A DNA stretch of 64,000 bases from Steinernema hermaphroditum (lineage: Eukaryota > Nematoda > Chromadorea > Rhabditida > Steinernematidae), in contig CM059625.1 in the NCBI GenBank assembly GCA_030435675.1, forward strand, positions 930,001 to 994,000, written 5' to 3'. Below, in pieces: positions 46,301 through 58,397 of this stretch. Below the pieces are notes generated by a model, which saw nothing but the letters and a program-made list of their open reading frames with translations, made no database searches and was not told the origin of the DNA. Made by a program: the position numbers and the translations under genes. The number at the start of each line of letters is the position of its first letter. Position 1 is the first letter of the stretch.

Positions 46301-47645
46301 TAAACATATCACGTTTTTCAGATACCTCATGTTCTGCCTTTTTGTAATGGTCACTCTGATGAACAATCTCTTCGGAGGTCGGCACGCCCTCTCTGAGTAC
46401 TTGACCGAAAAACAAGTTGTCATCAAGCTCAGCGTCCCTCCAGTTTGCTGCTTAAAATGTTTGCCGACATTCAGGCCAACGGAGTATGCAATCCCATTCT
46501 GTGCGAGTAGTAACAGCACTTAATTCAGGGCAAATTTAAAGCGCATCGAATGGATGGTTTTTCAAACACCTCTGATCCGTATGTGTCTCGAAATTCTGAA
46601 CATGGTCGTATTCCTCGAACTTAACCATCGCAACCATTGGTGGTTCCAAATGTCTAACGTTCTGGGACTGTCATCTATGTTCCTCGCCTTCTATGCGTGC
46701 TATGTAATGGCGCCCTTGGAGAGTGTAAGTTAGTAGTAAGAAAGTTACAGCTTAAAGAAGACCACTGGTTTAGGATCGTCTTGCGCAGTACAGGTTCAAA
46801 ACCATATTCCGATTGGTTGACGCAGCCCAAGCGCTGTTTTCCCTTCAGAAATTCTGCTTCGATTTGCTGGCGGCGATTGGATTCTTCGAAGAGGGACCCA
46901 TTCTTCCTTCACTCGGAAAATCGCAATGTAAGAACTATCTTAAGAGGAAGATTAGACATTAGTCCAAAATTGAGATCGTAATTCACAGGGTCCACTTGCC
47001 ATGCACCATTCTAGTAAAGCTGTTTCCCCATTCTATAACAGACATGCGAAGCTCGTATATTCCCAAAATCTTAAAGTTTGCAAAGAACACTTGCGTGCTT
47101 TTTATTGTTTTGTATATATTTTTCACTTTTGTTCGCAAAACGTTCGGAACATACCCTCACAATGACACTTAAAAAATATTACAAACGCCAAGTCGTCTGC
47201 CGCACGTCTACCATCGGCACACTCAGATGTCAACTTTTTTGCATTCCTTCCTTCCAATCACGTTCTTGCAATCTGTTCCTTGGGCAACGCACGTCTACCG
47301 ATAACGAATCGTCCAAAAATATGCAAGACCTTTACTGATGATGCTGTTTTAGTTATTACGTCAGCAATGCTATCCTGGGAAATGCTTCTGCTCTCTATTC
47401 TGGCGACGTACTACCTGAGACCTTCCATGAATTCGGTCTTCGACAAATACCACCGACAAAGGAGTGGGTCACCAAGCCCTCAATCAGCTTCCAGTCCTAA
47501 TATGCCTGAGTTGCCTCCTGTTCGCCCTCCTCCGTCTAAAAAGCAACAGGACTCAGATAATCTGTCGCTTCCCGCTAACGCGGATAGTCCGGTCGCCTTC
47601 AAAAAGTGCAAAATTGTTCCTTATCAAGAAGACACCTGTGTCTAG
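40377..47645 (+). CDS. organic solute transporter alpha family membrane protein
   Basis: Seven exons in phase give 374 aa: 40377-40455, 45990-46156, 46204-46277, 46322-46483, 46529-46724, 46774-46927 and 47353-47645. The family (OST-alpha/TMEM184, C. elegans osta genes) has about seven membrane helices. Visible hallmarks are the PAPSIQEW start, helix 1 (ALVVLLACVHFYYVVKYI), MIVPRAAIFLN, the FGG motif (NNLFGGRHALSEYL) followed by a Cys-rich VPPVCCLKCLP, and SAMLSWEMLLLS. It ends in a Pro/Ser-rich cytoplasmic tail. OST-alpha carries bile acids and steroid conjugates with OST-beta in vertebrates; in C. elegans, members work in cilia and secretion. The first exon encodes only 26 residues and is separated from the rest by a 5.5-kb intron that contains two genes on the other strand. 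That join rests on phase and on alignment to the OST-alpha N-terminus, not on transcript data. Confidence 0.82.
40914..40956. repeat. 43-bp direct repeat, outer copy
   Basis: The sequence starting attgatggagtggcgacacg is identical to 41302-41344, which lies inside the left arm of the large inverted repeat, and is therefore also complementary to part of the right arm. Three copies exist in about 0.75 kb. Confidence 0.85.
40961..42004. repeat. perfect large inverted repeat, 421-bp arms, 202-bp loop
   Basis: The left arm 40961-41381 and right arm 41584-42004 are reverse complements with no mismatch that I could find by reading. The spacer is 41382-41583. No transposase frame is present. It lies in the long first intron of the solute transporter gene, so a transcript could form a very long hairpin. 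A fold-back element, a recent inverted duplication or an assembly artefact are all possible. Confidence 0.85.
42157..43102 (-). CDS. eIF4G-derived protein with two eIF4E-site-type modules and no MIF4G
   Basis: Five exons in phase: 43102-42969, 42924-42735, 42687-42534, 42484-42393 and 42345-42157. They encode 252 codons to the stop, or 231 aa from the first Met at 43039; an upstream exon is likely because 43102 follows a TTCTCAG acceptor. Two copies are present of the segment that in the eIF4G of this window (58.4-62.4 kb) precedes MIF4G. Module 1 is VYGKAHMYAIR then KCKLCEEKLKKLNLDRASM (about residues 73-114). Module 2 is VYSKSYMCNIRD then VNHKISGEKLKMFGIDRASM (155-196). Each is split by a phase-0 intron at the same place as in eIF4G. 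The Tyr-x4-Met pattern aligns with the Tyr-x4-Leu eIF4E-binding motif of eIF4G. MIF4G and MA3 are absent. Inferred role: an eIF4E-binding competitor or scaffold. A degenerate pseudogene is less likely, since all five exons stay open. Confidence 0.68.
43211..43420 (-). other. exon-like open frame between the two eIF4G-related genes
   Basis: A 69-aa minus-strand frame (Ser/Arg- and Asn-rich, ending SCLSTDDES) has a possible acceptor (attgtacag) near 43380. It could be an alternative last exon of the MIF4G-only gene, or a 5' exon of the two-module gene if an unseen donor exists. No family is recognised. Confidence 0.2.
43455..44911 (-). CDS. MIF4G-only eIF4G paralogue
   Basis: Four exons in phase give 440 aa: 44911-44823, 44782-44638, 44590-43946 and 43898-43455. 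After a short Ser/Pro/Asn-rich start come a conserved-looking helix (LARTTANEESAQLIQKFLHV) and a MIF4G domain at about 120-370. The MIF4G matches the eIF4G in this window at ILNKITPTTYQEL, FFDKAIED, LYRHNIIRNVIMRWCVVHLL and FMIMDLVDLKRRKWVPRK. The intron before VEDYTEYAIKLL is at the same site as in eIF4G (before EGGDEESIECAVKML). The eIF4E-binding-type module and the MA3 domain are missing. MIF4G in eIF4G binds eIF4A, eIF3 and RNA, so this resembles an eIF4E-independent factor of the p97/DAP5 sort, but smaller. It diverges strongly from its relative yet stays open throughout. It lies antisense inside the first intron of the solute transporter gene. Confidence 0.8.
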
Positions 47646-50224
47646 ATTTATGCAACGGGTTTTGCGATGCATGTGATGGAGAAATATTAATTAATAAAGT
47701 GAATAAAAACAAGATGTGCAGAAAAAAAATGTCAGCTTTGTGAACTGTTCTGAAAACTGTAGCGCAGTTGTTACTCACAATGTCATCAGAGCAACAACAA
47801 AAGAGAAGATACTATGATCAAGATACTATGATAGCGCTCGCATGACGCTCGCAAGCTCAAGCGTGACGTGAGCAGTAGACGTGAGTAATGCAAATCGTGC
47901 ATTATTCCCATGACTATCGAAGAAAGACAGAATGTTGTGCGAAATCATTAAAAAATAAGTTGTAGTGAAACGATAGCTTAATTATTACCCAATTTTGCGA
48001 TTTTTGCTTTAGGCTTACTCATACATAGGAGTGAATTGAAATGTGCCTCATGACACCGTCTGGCCCGCGATTTTAATAAATAACCGCCGAAGCACTATTC
48101 TTCCGTAATTCCAAACATTATCATAATAAATCGTTTCAAACTCGATGACGACACATGCGCTTAATCGAAAGGAGAGCATTCAACAATTATGGCCTGCCCC
48201 GCCTTTAAATATTCAAGAGAGTATTTATGTTCAGTTTTTATGGAGTTCGTATGACATCATATACCGGATGAGAACAAGTTCGTACAGTATGCCCTAATGA
48301 GATGCGCTTGTACTCATCAATATTTTAAACAACATAAACACAATGATGACAATGAAAAACATAACTCAAGTCTACTTCGAGTATATTTCCTAACGGTTGC
48401 CCCAGCTTAGATATCGACGAAGTTACAAGAGTGGCACATTGGGCATGGAATCCTCTAATTTCATCAGTCGAAGCTGATTATCCTTGTGGCAAGATCAGTA
48501 TCCTTTTGAATCACTTATAGATTCATCATAGACACAAAACTATGAGCTAAAGACGGCAAGGAAACCCATTAAAAATAGCACGAAATGCGTTTCGCATCAT
48601 TTCTCAGGTCATGCAACTTAAAAAACTTAAGTGAAAGGCCGATCAGTTGCCGACCGGTTCGTGCAAGTAATGTCTTTTTTCGAAGTAATTAACAACAGGT
48701 TCGCAGCCCTGAGCTTTTGAAGACATCGCTATCCGCATGACGGCTAGCAGCTATGAACTTATTCGTGTTGTTGGTTTTATTAGGCTATGTCGTCTAAAGT
48801 TCTTTTATTTTGGAATGCTTTCTAAGTCTACTTTCTTATCTATACTTTCAGTCTGTTCTCGACATTGACACACGACCACTAATTACGGTTGCCATTTAAG
48901 CATGAACATTTTTCATTTTCCATGAAGATTATATTTTTTTTGCCTCAGATGCTGAAGCATATCCTTAGTAGTGGTACGAAACTTTGGGTAACTTGTTATA
49001 GTCGATTTAACTGCGATGACAGTACACTATTTTTCACATCACCCAGGGCTCGCACATAATGATGAACCGACTGTCTACAGAACTTCATTATCATAAGACC
49101 AATATTCTTTTCCTCCCTTTGTCATTCGCTTTTCTAGTATTAGAACGCGTACTCCTCCCGGAATGGGATGCAGTACTCGCAATCCGAAAATTATCTTTCA
49201 CCCTGTGATTAACTGCATCGTTATGCACTGGATACCGCATTGGCCTAGCATACCGGACGATCTTCTAAAGCCACAAATAAAACCGACACTTGGCTATGGT
49301 TCAAGTTCGTTAAGCAACTTAAAATCACAAAGATCGTTAACCTGCAAGATACCGCAACGCAGAATCTTCTTAAGACGAATTCATTCTGAAAGGATCTTCT
49401 GCGCAGCATTTAATAGCCGCTCGATGGGCTCTCGAAACGCAGGCATTGAGGGCGTGCGAACTAAAATTGGCACTGCGTTTGAAGAACGACTCTACGTGTG
49501 AGGAGGGTGTGAAATGATATCACTCAAGTATCTTCGTAAGTAAGGTCACTTCCGAGATTCGCCAACTTCCGGCGCTGCCTGGCTTTAGGTGGTGCCCAAG
49601 ATCTGAGTCTCCTTTCTTTTCTAATTTGGCACACATAGCTGCCATAATACTGTAAGCACTTAGAGAACTTTGAAAGGTAAACCACGTTGAAATCCTCATA
49701 CCTACCACTCGCGTCTCCGATGTTATGCTTTCGATCGCTTTGAATCCCAGTAAGGTATACGCAACTTGTAAGGATTGATGAAACATCAGACGTTTTCTAG
49801 GTTCGGCCTACATCAGATATGTTCTTGATAATGGGTGGACCCAGACATGATTATAAAAGTTTCTGCAGCGTTCTGTTACGGTTGTGCGTAGATAGGCTGT
49901 GATGTGCGTAGACGTTACTTCGGCAATTGCGCATTTTCGTCATAATCGTTGTAATTTGCATATTCAAATGGATGAAGGGAGAAAGGAAAACCGAAATAAT
50001 TCATTTGTTTTTATGATTGCACTGATGGGTATAAGCAGCATGCCGGCGCTTCTCCAGCATGTTGTTACCAACGCCTTCACCACGGGCGGTCACATTGTCG
50101 CTGAATTTCACAGATTCCTGAGCGGTCGTGCTCGTATGGAAAGAGACATCCGAGATGCTCCCCTCCTGCCCAGAATCAGCGGACGTTTATGACAGTTCTG
50201 TTTCGCATTCCAGGGAAGTACGAA
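47646..50224. other. 2.6 kb without a supported gene
   Basis: Two poly(A) signals of the solute transporter gene (aataaa near 47693 and 47702) are followed by AT-rich DNA. Open frames at 49163-49501 and 49899-50192 show no domain. Confidence 0.35.
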
Positions 50225-51469
50225 ATGCCGCGTTCGACCATGTTGCTTGTATTCACTCTCGTTGCCATCTGTGGATCAGCACTGAGTCTCGCTGCCGACG
50301 AAGACATTGAACGCTTGAAGAGTGCTGTAGCGCAGACAAAGGCTCGGGAGCCTTACTGCGAGGTTATCCAGGGCAGCAAAAACGGTAAGGTTTTTATATT
50401 TTACTAATCATTTAACATCATAGTAGTCACATATTTATCATTTTTCTGTTTTCTGCGTGAGTACGTCCACATAATAAGGGTCCTGCTGCCTTAAATCTGC
50501 TGTCTAGGATATCTGTCATTTAGGATATCTGTCTGTGCGTTAAGCATAGTGCGACAAACTTGTAGGATGTTGTCTTTGCTGATGAATTCAGATAAAGTAA
50601 ATTCGTAATCTTGGTTCTTCTCTTTTTTTTTCGCCACCACGCATGATATTGGCGGTGCAGCTGGTTTCTACACATCATATTAACATTTGTTTGCTCCTCA
50701 GTTCAACGAATTCACCACCCTCTCAAGATGCTATCGCCCTCTGTTCCACCCAATACATCCTCATAGGCTATGTTGCGTTCGATTACGGTAAGAGGGCTTC
50801 TCGGAAGTTTTTGAAACCATGTCGATGAGGCAAAGGGTTGTTGAAGTAATACTTCGATTTATAATGACGTAACATGGACATAGGCAAATATGAATATTTT
50901 AGCTCGTCTGATCTCTTCGAACGTCGACGAAATCCAACGGAACTCAGCGATTTTTGAGCAGACTTACGATGACATACACATTGATGTTGGGGTACACTGC
51001 ACAGTGGACAGAATTTAGTACGTATCTTTGCTTTACAGAGGCCTAATAAGAAAAGCATCTACGACAACGTGCTTCTACGATTGAAACTTGGACGATACGC
51101 TGAGCACATTTGCGATGCAGAGAAATTTCGTCCTTATGTGAAGGAGCTTGGAGTGCTCTCGTTTACTTGCACTGAGGTGAGCTTTGTTATGGTCACCTTT
51201 TGGCCACGACAGCGGCCTTACCCGGGATTCTTCGCATTTCCACATAGTCTAGCTCCTTCTCACATGTACAGTATTAAAATCAGTATTTGCAGGTTTGCTA
51301 CAAATGCTTCCCCGGGTCGTTCGCCGTATGCTACGTGAAGAATCGCATGTTCCCTGGGGTTGCGCAGACATGTCTGTGCTCCTACGACCGGGAACAGCCT
51401 ATCAACCGTGCAGCCTTTAGCCTCAAACAAGGTGGCGTAATCATGCCCAACCTCCTACGATTCCACTGA
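50225..51469 (+). CDS. secreted cysteine-rich protein, unknown function
   Basis: Five exons in phase give 207 aa: 50225-50384, 50728-50787, 50903-50991, 51039-51176 and 51293-51469. The ATG follows an attccag acceptor by ten bases. The signal peptide is residues 1-23 (STMLLVFTLVAICGSALSLA). The mature part is about 184 residues with ten cysteines, concentrated at the C-terminus (CTEVCYKCFPGSFAVCYV and CLCSYD), which implies several disulphides. A helical middle (RLKLGRYAEHICDAEKFRPY) separates the Cys clusters. No protease, lectin or inhibitor motif is recognised. Secreted Cys-rich proteins are common among parasite and free-living nematode excretory products, but that says little here. Exon 2 and the donor of exon 3 were chosen because they alone keep the frame; exons 1, 4 and 5 are the surest. 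Confidence 0.68.
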
Positions 51470-51876
51470 CAACACAATAAAGAAACGTATCGTTAAGTAA
51501 CGAATTTGACGGCAACTCAATTTATGCGTTTATTCTGATGCTCTCGCACGAGTTGTATGAAAGACAGAACATGCAAAATTTGTAATATACATATGTATAG
51601 TCGCATGAATTGATGATGAAACGTTGGTGCCCATAACTACACAAAACATCACAACTTCGAGAATGCGCAATCGAAACATTGCCGTAAAAGAGGACTATTC
51701 CCCGCAAACGGCAGTCCGTACAGAACGGGCACCACCTCATATCACGTCCGTTTTCATTATTAAACAGTGTTCTTAGGAACAACCACTCAGCTTCAACCAA
51801 AAAGACATAAATGTTAACAAACACATTTATATTATTTATCAGGTACAATGGAACATTAATCACCGGCGTAGTCCTT

Positions 51877-53758
<1,882 letters not shown>

Positions 53759-54130
53759 TTACTTGGTCGCAGTGTATTTGGTAACAGCCTTGGTTCCCTC
53801 GGAAACGGCGTGCTTCGCTAGTTCACCGGGGAGGATAAGACGAACGGCGGTTTGGATTTCGCGGGATGAGATTGTGGAGCGCTTATTGTAATGGGCAAGA
53901 CGGGAAGCTTCACCGGCGATGCGCTCGAAGACGTCGTTGACGAACGAATTCATAATGGACATGGCCTTAGACGAGATGCCAGTGTCCGGGTGTACCTGCT
54001 TCAGAACGCGATAGACGTACACTGAGTACGACTCCTTGCGGGCCTTCTTTTTCTTACCATCACCAGAACGGACGGATTTCTGGCTTTTGGCGGCCTTCTT
54101 GGCTCCCTTAGCGGACGGCTTAGGCGGCAT
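53759..54130 (-). CDS. H2B: histone H2B
   Basis: An intronless 123-aa frame starting [18 protein letters not shown], with the conserved core [19 protein letters not shown] and the tail AVTKYTATK. The upstream in-frame Met at 54160 is less likely because MPPKPS is the family start. It is divergently paired with H2A, with 194 bp between the two start codons; a TTAAATAG TATA-like element lies near 54190 on the minus strand. No 3' histone stem-loop was seen. Confidence 0.98.
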   Translation of the reverse strand: MPPKPSAKGAKKAAKSQKSVRSGDGKKKKARKESYSVYVYRVLKQVHPDTGISSKAMSIMNSFVNDVFERIAGEASRLAHYNKRSTISSREIQTAVRLILPGELAKHAVSEGTKAVTKYTATK

Positions 54131-54324
54131 AGCTACACACAGGAACGATTCGAATAACAAGTCGAAATGACTACATACGTGAGGCGACTATTTAACTCTG
54201 GACCGCAGAGCGCATGGGCGGGATTCCGCAGCGCACTGGAAAGGATTATAAAGCTGCTTATCCGCCGCAGGGCGTTCGTCCAGTAGCTGCTTGTGATCGT
54301 CACCTCGGCCAAGCTGTCGATATC
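54131..54324. promoter_or_regulatory. shared divergent H2B-H2A promoter
   Basis: The 194-bp spacer between start codons contains TATAAA at 54247-54252 for H2A (about 73 bp before its ATG) and an AT-rich TATA-like box near 54190 for H2B. A shared promoter gives balanced H2A and H2B output and is the usual arrangement in animals. Confidence 0.65.
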
Positions 54325-54705
54325 ATGAGCGGACGTGGAAAAGGCGGAAAGGCGAAGACGACGGGCAAGTCGAAGACGCGCTCCTCGCGTGCTGGCCTCC
54401 AGTTTCCCGTCGGTCGACTCCACCGTATGCTTCGCAAAAGCAACTACGCAGAGCGTGTGGGAGCCGGTGCGCCTGTCTATCTAGCCGCTGTGCTTGAGTA
54501 TCTCACAGCTGAGGTGCTTGAATTGGCCGGCAACGCCGCTCGCGACAACAAGAAAACGCGCATCAATCCGCGCCATCTACAGCTTGCCGTACGCAATGAC
54601 GAAGAATTAAACAAGCTGCTCGCCGGAGTTACCATAGCCCAGGGTGGTGTCCTGCCGAACATCCAGGCATCGCTTTTGCCGAAGAAATCTGCCGATGGTG
54701 AATAG
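54325..54705 (+). CDS. H2A: histone H2A
   Basis: An intronless 126-aa frame starting [19 protein letters not shown], with [14 protein letters not shown], the acidic-patch region and [15 protein letters not shown] at the end. No C-terminal SQ(E/D) motif is present, so it is canonical H2A and not H2A.X. The start was taken at MSGRGK although the frame is open 37 codons further upstream; TATAAA lies inside that upstream stretch. A poly(A) signal AATAAA follows at about 54803, and no stem-loop is evident. Confidence 0.98.
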   Translation: MSGRGKGGKAKTTGKSKTRSSRAGLQFPVGRLHRMLRKSNYAERVGAGAPVYLAAVLEYLTAEVLELAGNAARDNKKTRINPRHLQLAVRNDEELNKLLAGVTIAQGGVLPNIQASLLPKKSADGE

Positions 54706-57700
54706 TTTAATACTTCCAAATATGCCCCTTTAAATATAGCACTCCCAACAGTTAAGTTGTGTTCTACTTTATGTCGTACGGTATTGAAGAACATTGTCGT
54801 AAAATAAATTTAAAAAAACTTGCAACGACACAAGTAAGACAAGGTGGGCCCTGAATGATTTCTCAACGGAAAACAAGCTCTCTTTGAAATGTGGGGGCCA
54901 TTTGTACCTTGTTTACGTTATTGATATTTGGTACGTTGAAATCTTTACCGAGTTCAATTCTTGGACTAGATTTGCCGCACCTACTATGAATGCGGTGTAC
55001 CGGAGCTGAAGCATTGGGTCCAAAGAGCATCGTATCCCTGATTCTAGCAGCAATGACATTGACGGGTGCTTATGTCGGAGTAGCAAGCTGTTCCAATGAG
55101 AGAGCTGGAGGGATTTTCTGACGCAAACCGTTTGCAAACGGCGACATCCGGTATTAGCAGATATTCTGAGATTAAGGCTACTACATCCGAAGCAGGGAAG
55201 GCATTTTCTGCTCTGATTCGTCAAAGGATCAATGTAAACTTGGCGTTCATAAAAGATAGAGAGGCGCTTATTACATCCTAGTTCTCGAAACAAGGCAGAA
55301 TCTAGGAATAAGGTTCCCATGAAGGCTTATGCTTTGCGTTAGATCGATAAGCAAGACTTGGTTTTTCGCTGGTTGAACTTACTCTTTTCTACACTATATT
55401 GCTTAAGGAATGGTTGTGAAACGCTGAGTGCGACTTTTAACAACGAATTAGTATTGAAGGTGTGCAGTGCTCTCCTAAATGAATTGCCACTGCAACATAG
55501 TTCCTTGAACCCATAATTGGGGAAGAGCAACAGTTTAGCTGGAATGGTCCCTCTGAACCTTCGCTTGACACGAAAAGTACAATGTTGCAGCAGTTTCCCG
55601 TAAATGGGTTAACCAGGCTCGCAAATATTGTCCGTTCGATTTCATTTCGCTGACGTGAAGCCATGTCAAGCTCATATTCTTCTTTTTGTGCGAAAAATGA
55701 TCCGCCTCAAGTTTCTATGTACGTGTGTCATCGTGAGATATCCCTTTCCGTGGAACGACCGTTGCTAATATGAGCCATTGTCGGTGAAAATTTAATATTG
55801 TCTTCGCAGTTACTGTTCTGATAAGTTCCTAGAATGTATCTTAATGAGAGCTGCCGAACATCACTCTACGTGCTTAAAAAAAGTTACCACCCAAGCGTTC
55901 GTTTCAACGGTAAGTGATTCCACTTATTTCGATTCTGCCGCCACTTTGGCTCTTTTAACTCTTCTGTTCAAGTATTTGACGGGCTTTGGACGCGTTGTAG
56001 TTCTTTGTAAATGAGTTAAATCGCGGTCTGATGCACTTTCCGGCCACGCCTCTGATGAGCGGAAACAATTAACGCCCAAGATTTCATACTAATTTTCTCT
56101 ATGTTCGTCCTCGCGTAATGTCTTTTTTCGGAAAGGACCTTAACGTATCTGCTTTCGTTTCGTGCTTTCTGATTTACGGAGAACAAGGGCTGCTGTAACT
56201 GAAATTGTAAATTCGGGCATGCCTATTTTCCCAGTTTGATTGAATTGGATGCTTTCAATCATTGTGCTACTGTTGATTTCGGGATTCACTGCCGTTCAGA
56301 AAAAGAAGACATGATCACAGTTCCTTTATATACCCGCAAAATAGATATGACTACCTAACTGCAGTTATGCTGCCCAGGTCGTGTACACTTACTAACAATT
56401 CTCAAGACTTTTCCCTTGCTGATTGGAAAAAAAGTAGAGCGTAACTTTTAAGGTGATACTGCCGTTGGCAATTTACAATGGACAAATTACACGTAGTTTA
56501 CCCATAAGCAACTCAAAATTGATTGCTTTTTTTCTATTTTTACAGGGCTATAACGTTTGTGTGTACGTTCTTGATAATTGTTTACAACTACAGACAAAGT
56601 GTTCGATAATATGTAAGGGACAGAGATTAGTGAACACTTTTAGCGAAACAAAAACGTGAAGCAATCTATCCTTCACCCTTAGCTGTTAAGCACTGAATAA
56701 ACCCTTGAACAAAGATGCGATAGGTATATGCAAGAACGCATTTTCTGCATATAGTCGGTTTATAACGCGTTTGTTGATATGCCGTGATTTATTCGATGTG
56801 AGATAGAACCGAGCCTTAAGAACTATGTAAATTTCGTCCGATGCTCATATTGCTGTCATATTTTTTTTCCATATTCTACTTATTCTGGGCATATGTTGTT
56901 TGAACACATTGATGAGTAAACGCTTTTACACTTGCCTCATATCGAGCCTGATGTGCTATTGAACCGTCTATAGCGTGGTAATGTCTAGTAATACTGTCTA
57001 CAACGTTAATAGAATCCCAAAAATAATGAACAGTTCTGTTTGCTAGACCACCCATGATGTAAGTTAACAAGCACGACTGCATTATGCGCCATTTCAGTGG
57101 TGATTACGCACACACATAAGCGATAGTGCATTATAGCACAAAAAAGTTCCGTGATCTGCAAAAACTTGTGCCATACAAATTTTTGACTTATATTAACTTT
57201 TTACATAGAAAACACTCGAACTGGGGTGTTCCAAAACGAAAACTATTGGCGTGGGGAAACTAACTGTGCTGTTTCGCTTTGACTATCGCATAAACGGTGC
57301 TAAACAAACGAGGGTTTGGAATTTGCCGACAGACAACGGATAGCAGTTGCAGATCGACGCCAAACAGATAAGAATGACGATCGCGACGTACGTCATATTA
57401 CCATAAAATATCTTCTGTCCTGTTGCATCTTTATCTGGTGAGAGTGTTTAACAGAAAAGCAGTCTGGGCCACTGAATTCACTTTTAGTGAGGGAAAACAA
57501 TGATGCGAGCTTAATGCAAGTGTCTTATAAAGTAGGCGATGACTGTTCCCACCACAACACGATTTTTACGTCTTTTACGGTCAATTTCTATCCACCAACA
57601 CTAAACAGACTTTCCTTCTTTTTTTATAAGTTTTCGCCGACAGAATTTCGTAGCTAGCCCTTAACTGACACGTTCTCTTATTTTATCCGTTTTAATCTTT

Positions 57701-58397
57701 GTAAACAATAAATTCTCACATAATATAGTAATGCTTAACAACAGTATGAAAATAGAAAGGCTCTGACACGTCTAAGAGAAAACAAATTGGACGGACTCGC
57801 AGCACTTTTAGTAACACACGCTTTTGCTATGATAAGTGGAAAACGATTGGGCAAAACCAATCAAACAATAACAACACAACAAGAGTGAGAAAGACGATTT
57901 TCAACGGTACCACAATCTTCCCCACATCACCGTGCCTAGACACCGAAGAAGTAGCAAAAAATAAAAAAATAACAGAATATTCCTTTTCTCCCGTGTTCGC
58001 CTCCCCCGCGCCATCATCAAATTACTACCAATTAAGAGGATCGTCGTCGTCATCAATTATCAAATTCAATCAGAACTGATCACATCATCATCACCTAACT
58101 AGCCAGTTGTCTGCAAACAACAACAAAAAACAAACGCAGACCGGGGCACTTGTTGTACCAAAAACGTGAAGAGAAGAACACCAGAAAGAGGAGTGCAAAT
58201 AATAATAATAATAAATTACCATTTCCACCAATAAAAATCATATGACCAATTAAGAGGAAAGAGACTGGATGGACGGCTACCGGCGAGCGTGGGGCGCCCC
58301 TTTAAGAAGAGGGTCAAACCCGCGCTTTCAGGAGGGATGGCAAATATCGATGAGAGAGGAAAGGAGAAGGAGAGGGAGAAATAGAAATTCAAGAACA
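54706..58397. other. 3.7 kb without a supported gene
   Basis: AT-rich, with short frames only. Toward 57.9-58.2 kb the sequence is rich in CAA, CATCAT and AATAAT simple repeats (for example 58198-58215). The right end is the 3' UTR of ifg-1. Confidence 0.35.

Noticed and set aside
54133..54423. Minus-strand frame overlapping the H2A start and the H2A-H2B promoter
   Set aside because: Low-complexity Arg/Ser-rich antisense frame over histone H2A; no domain.
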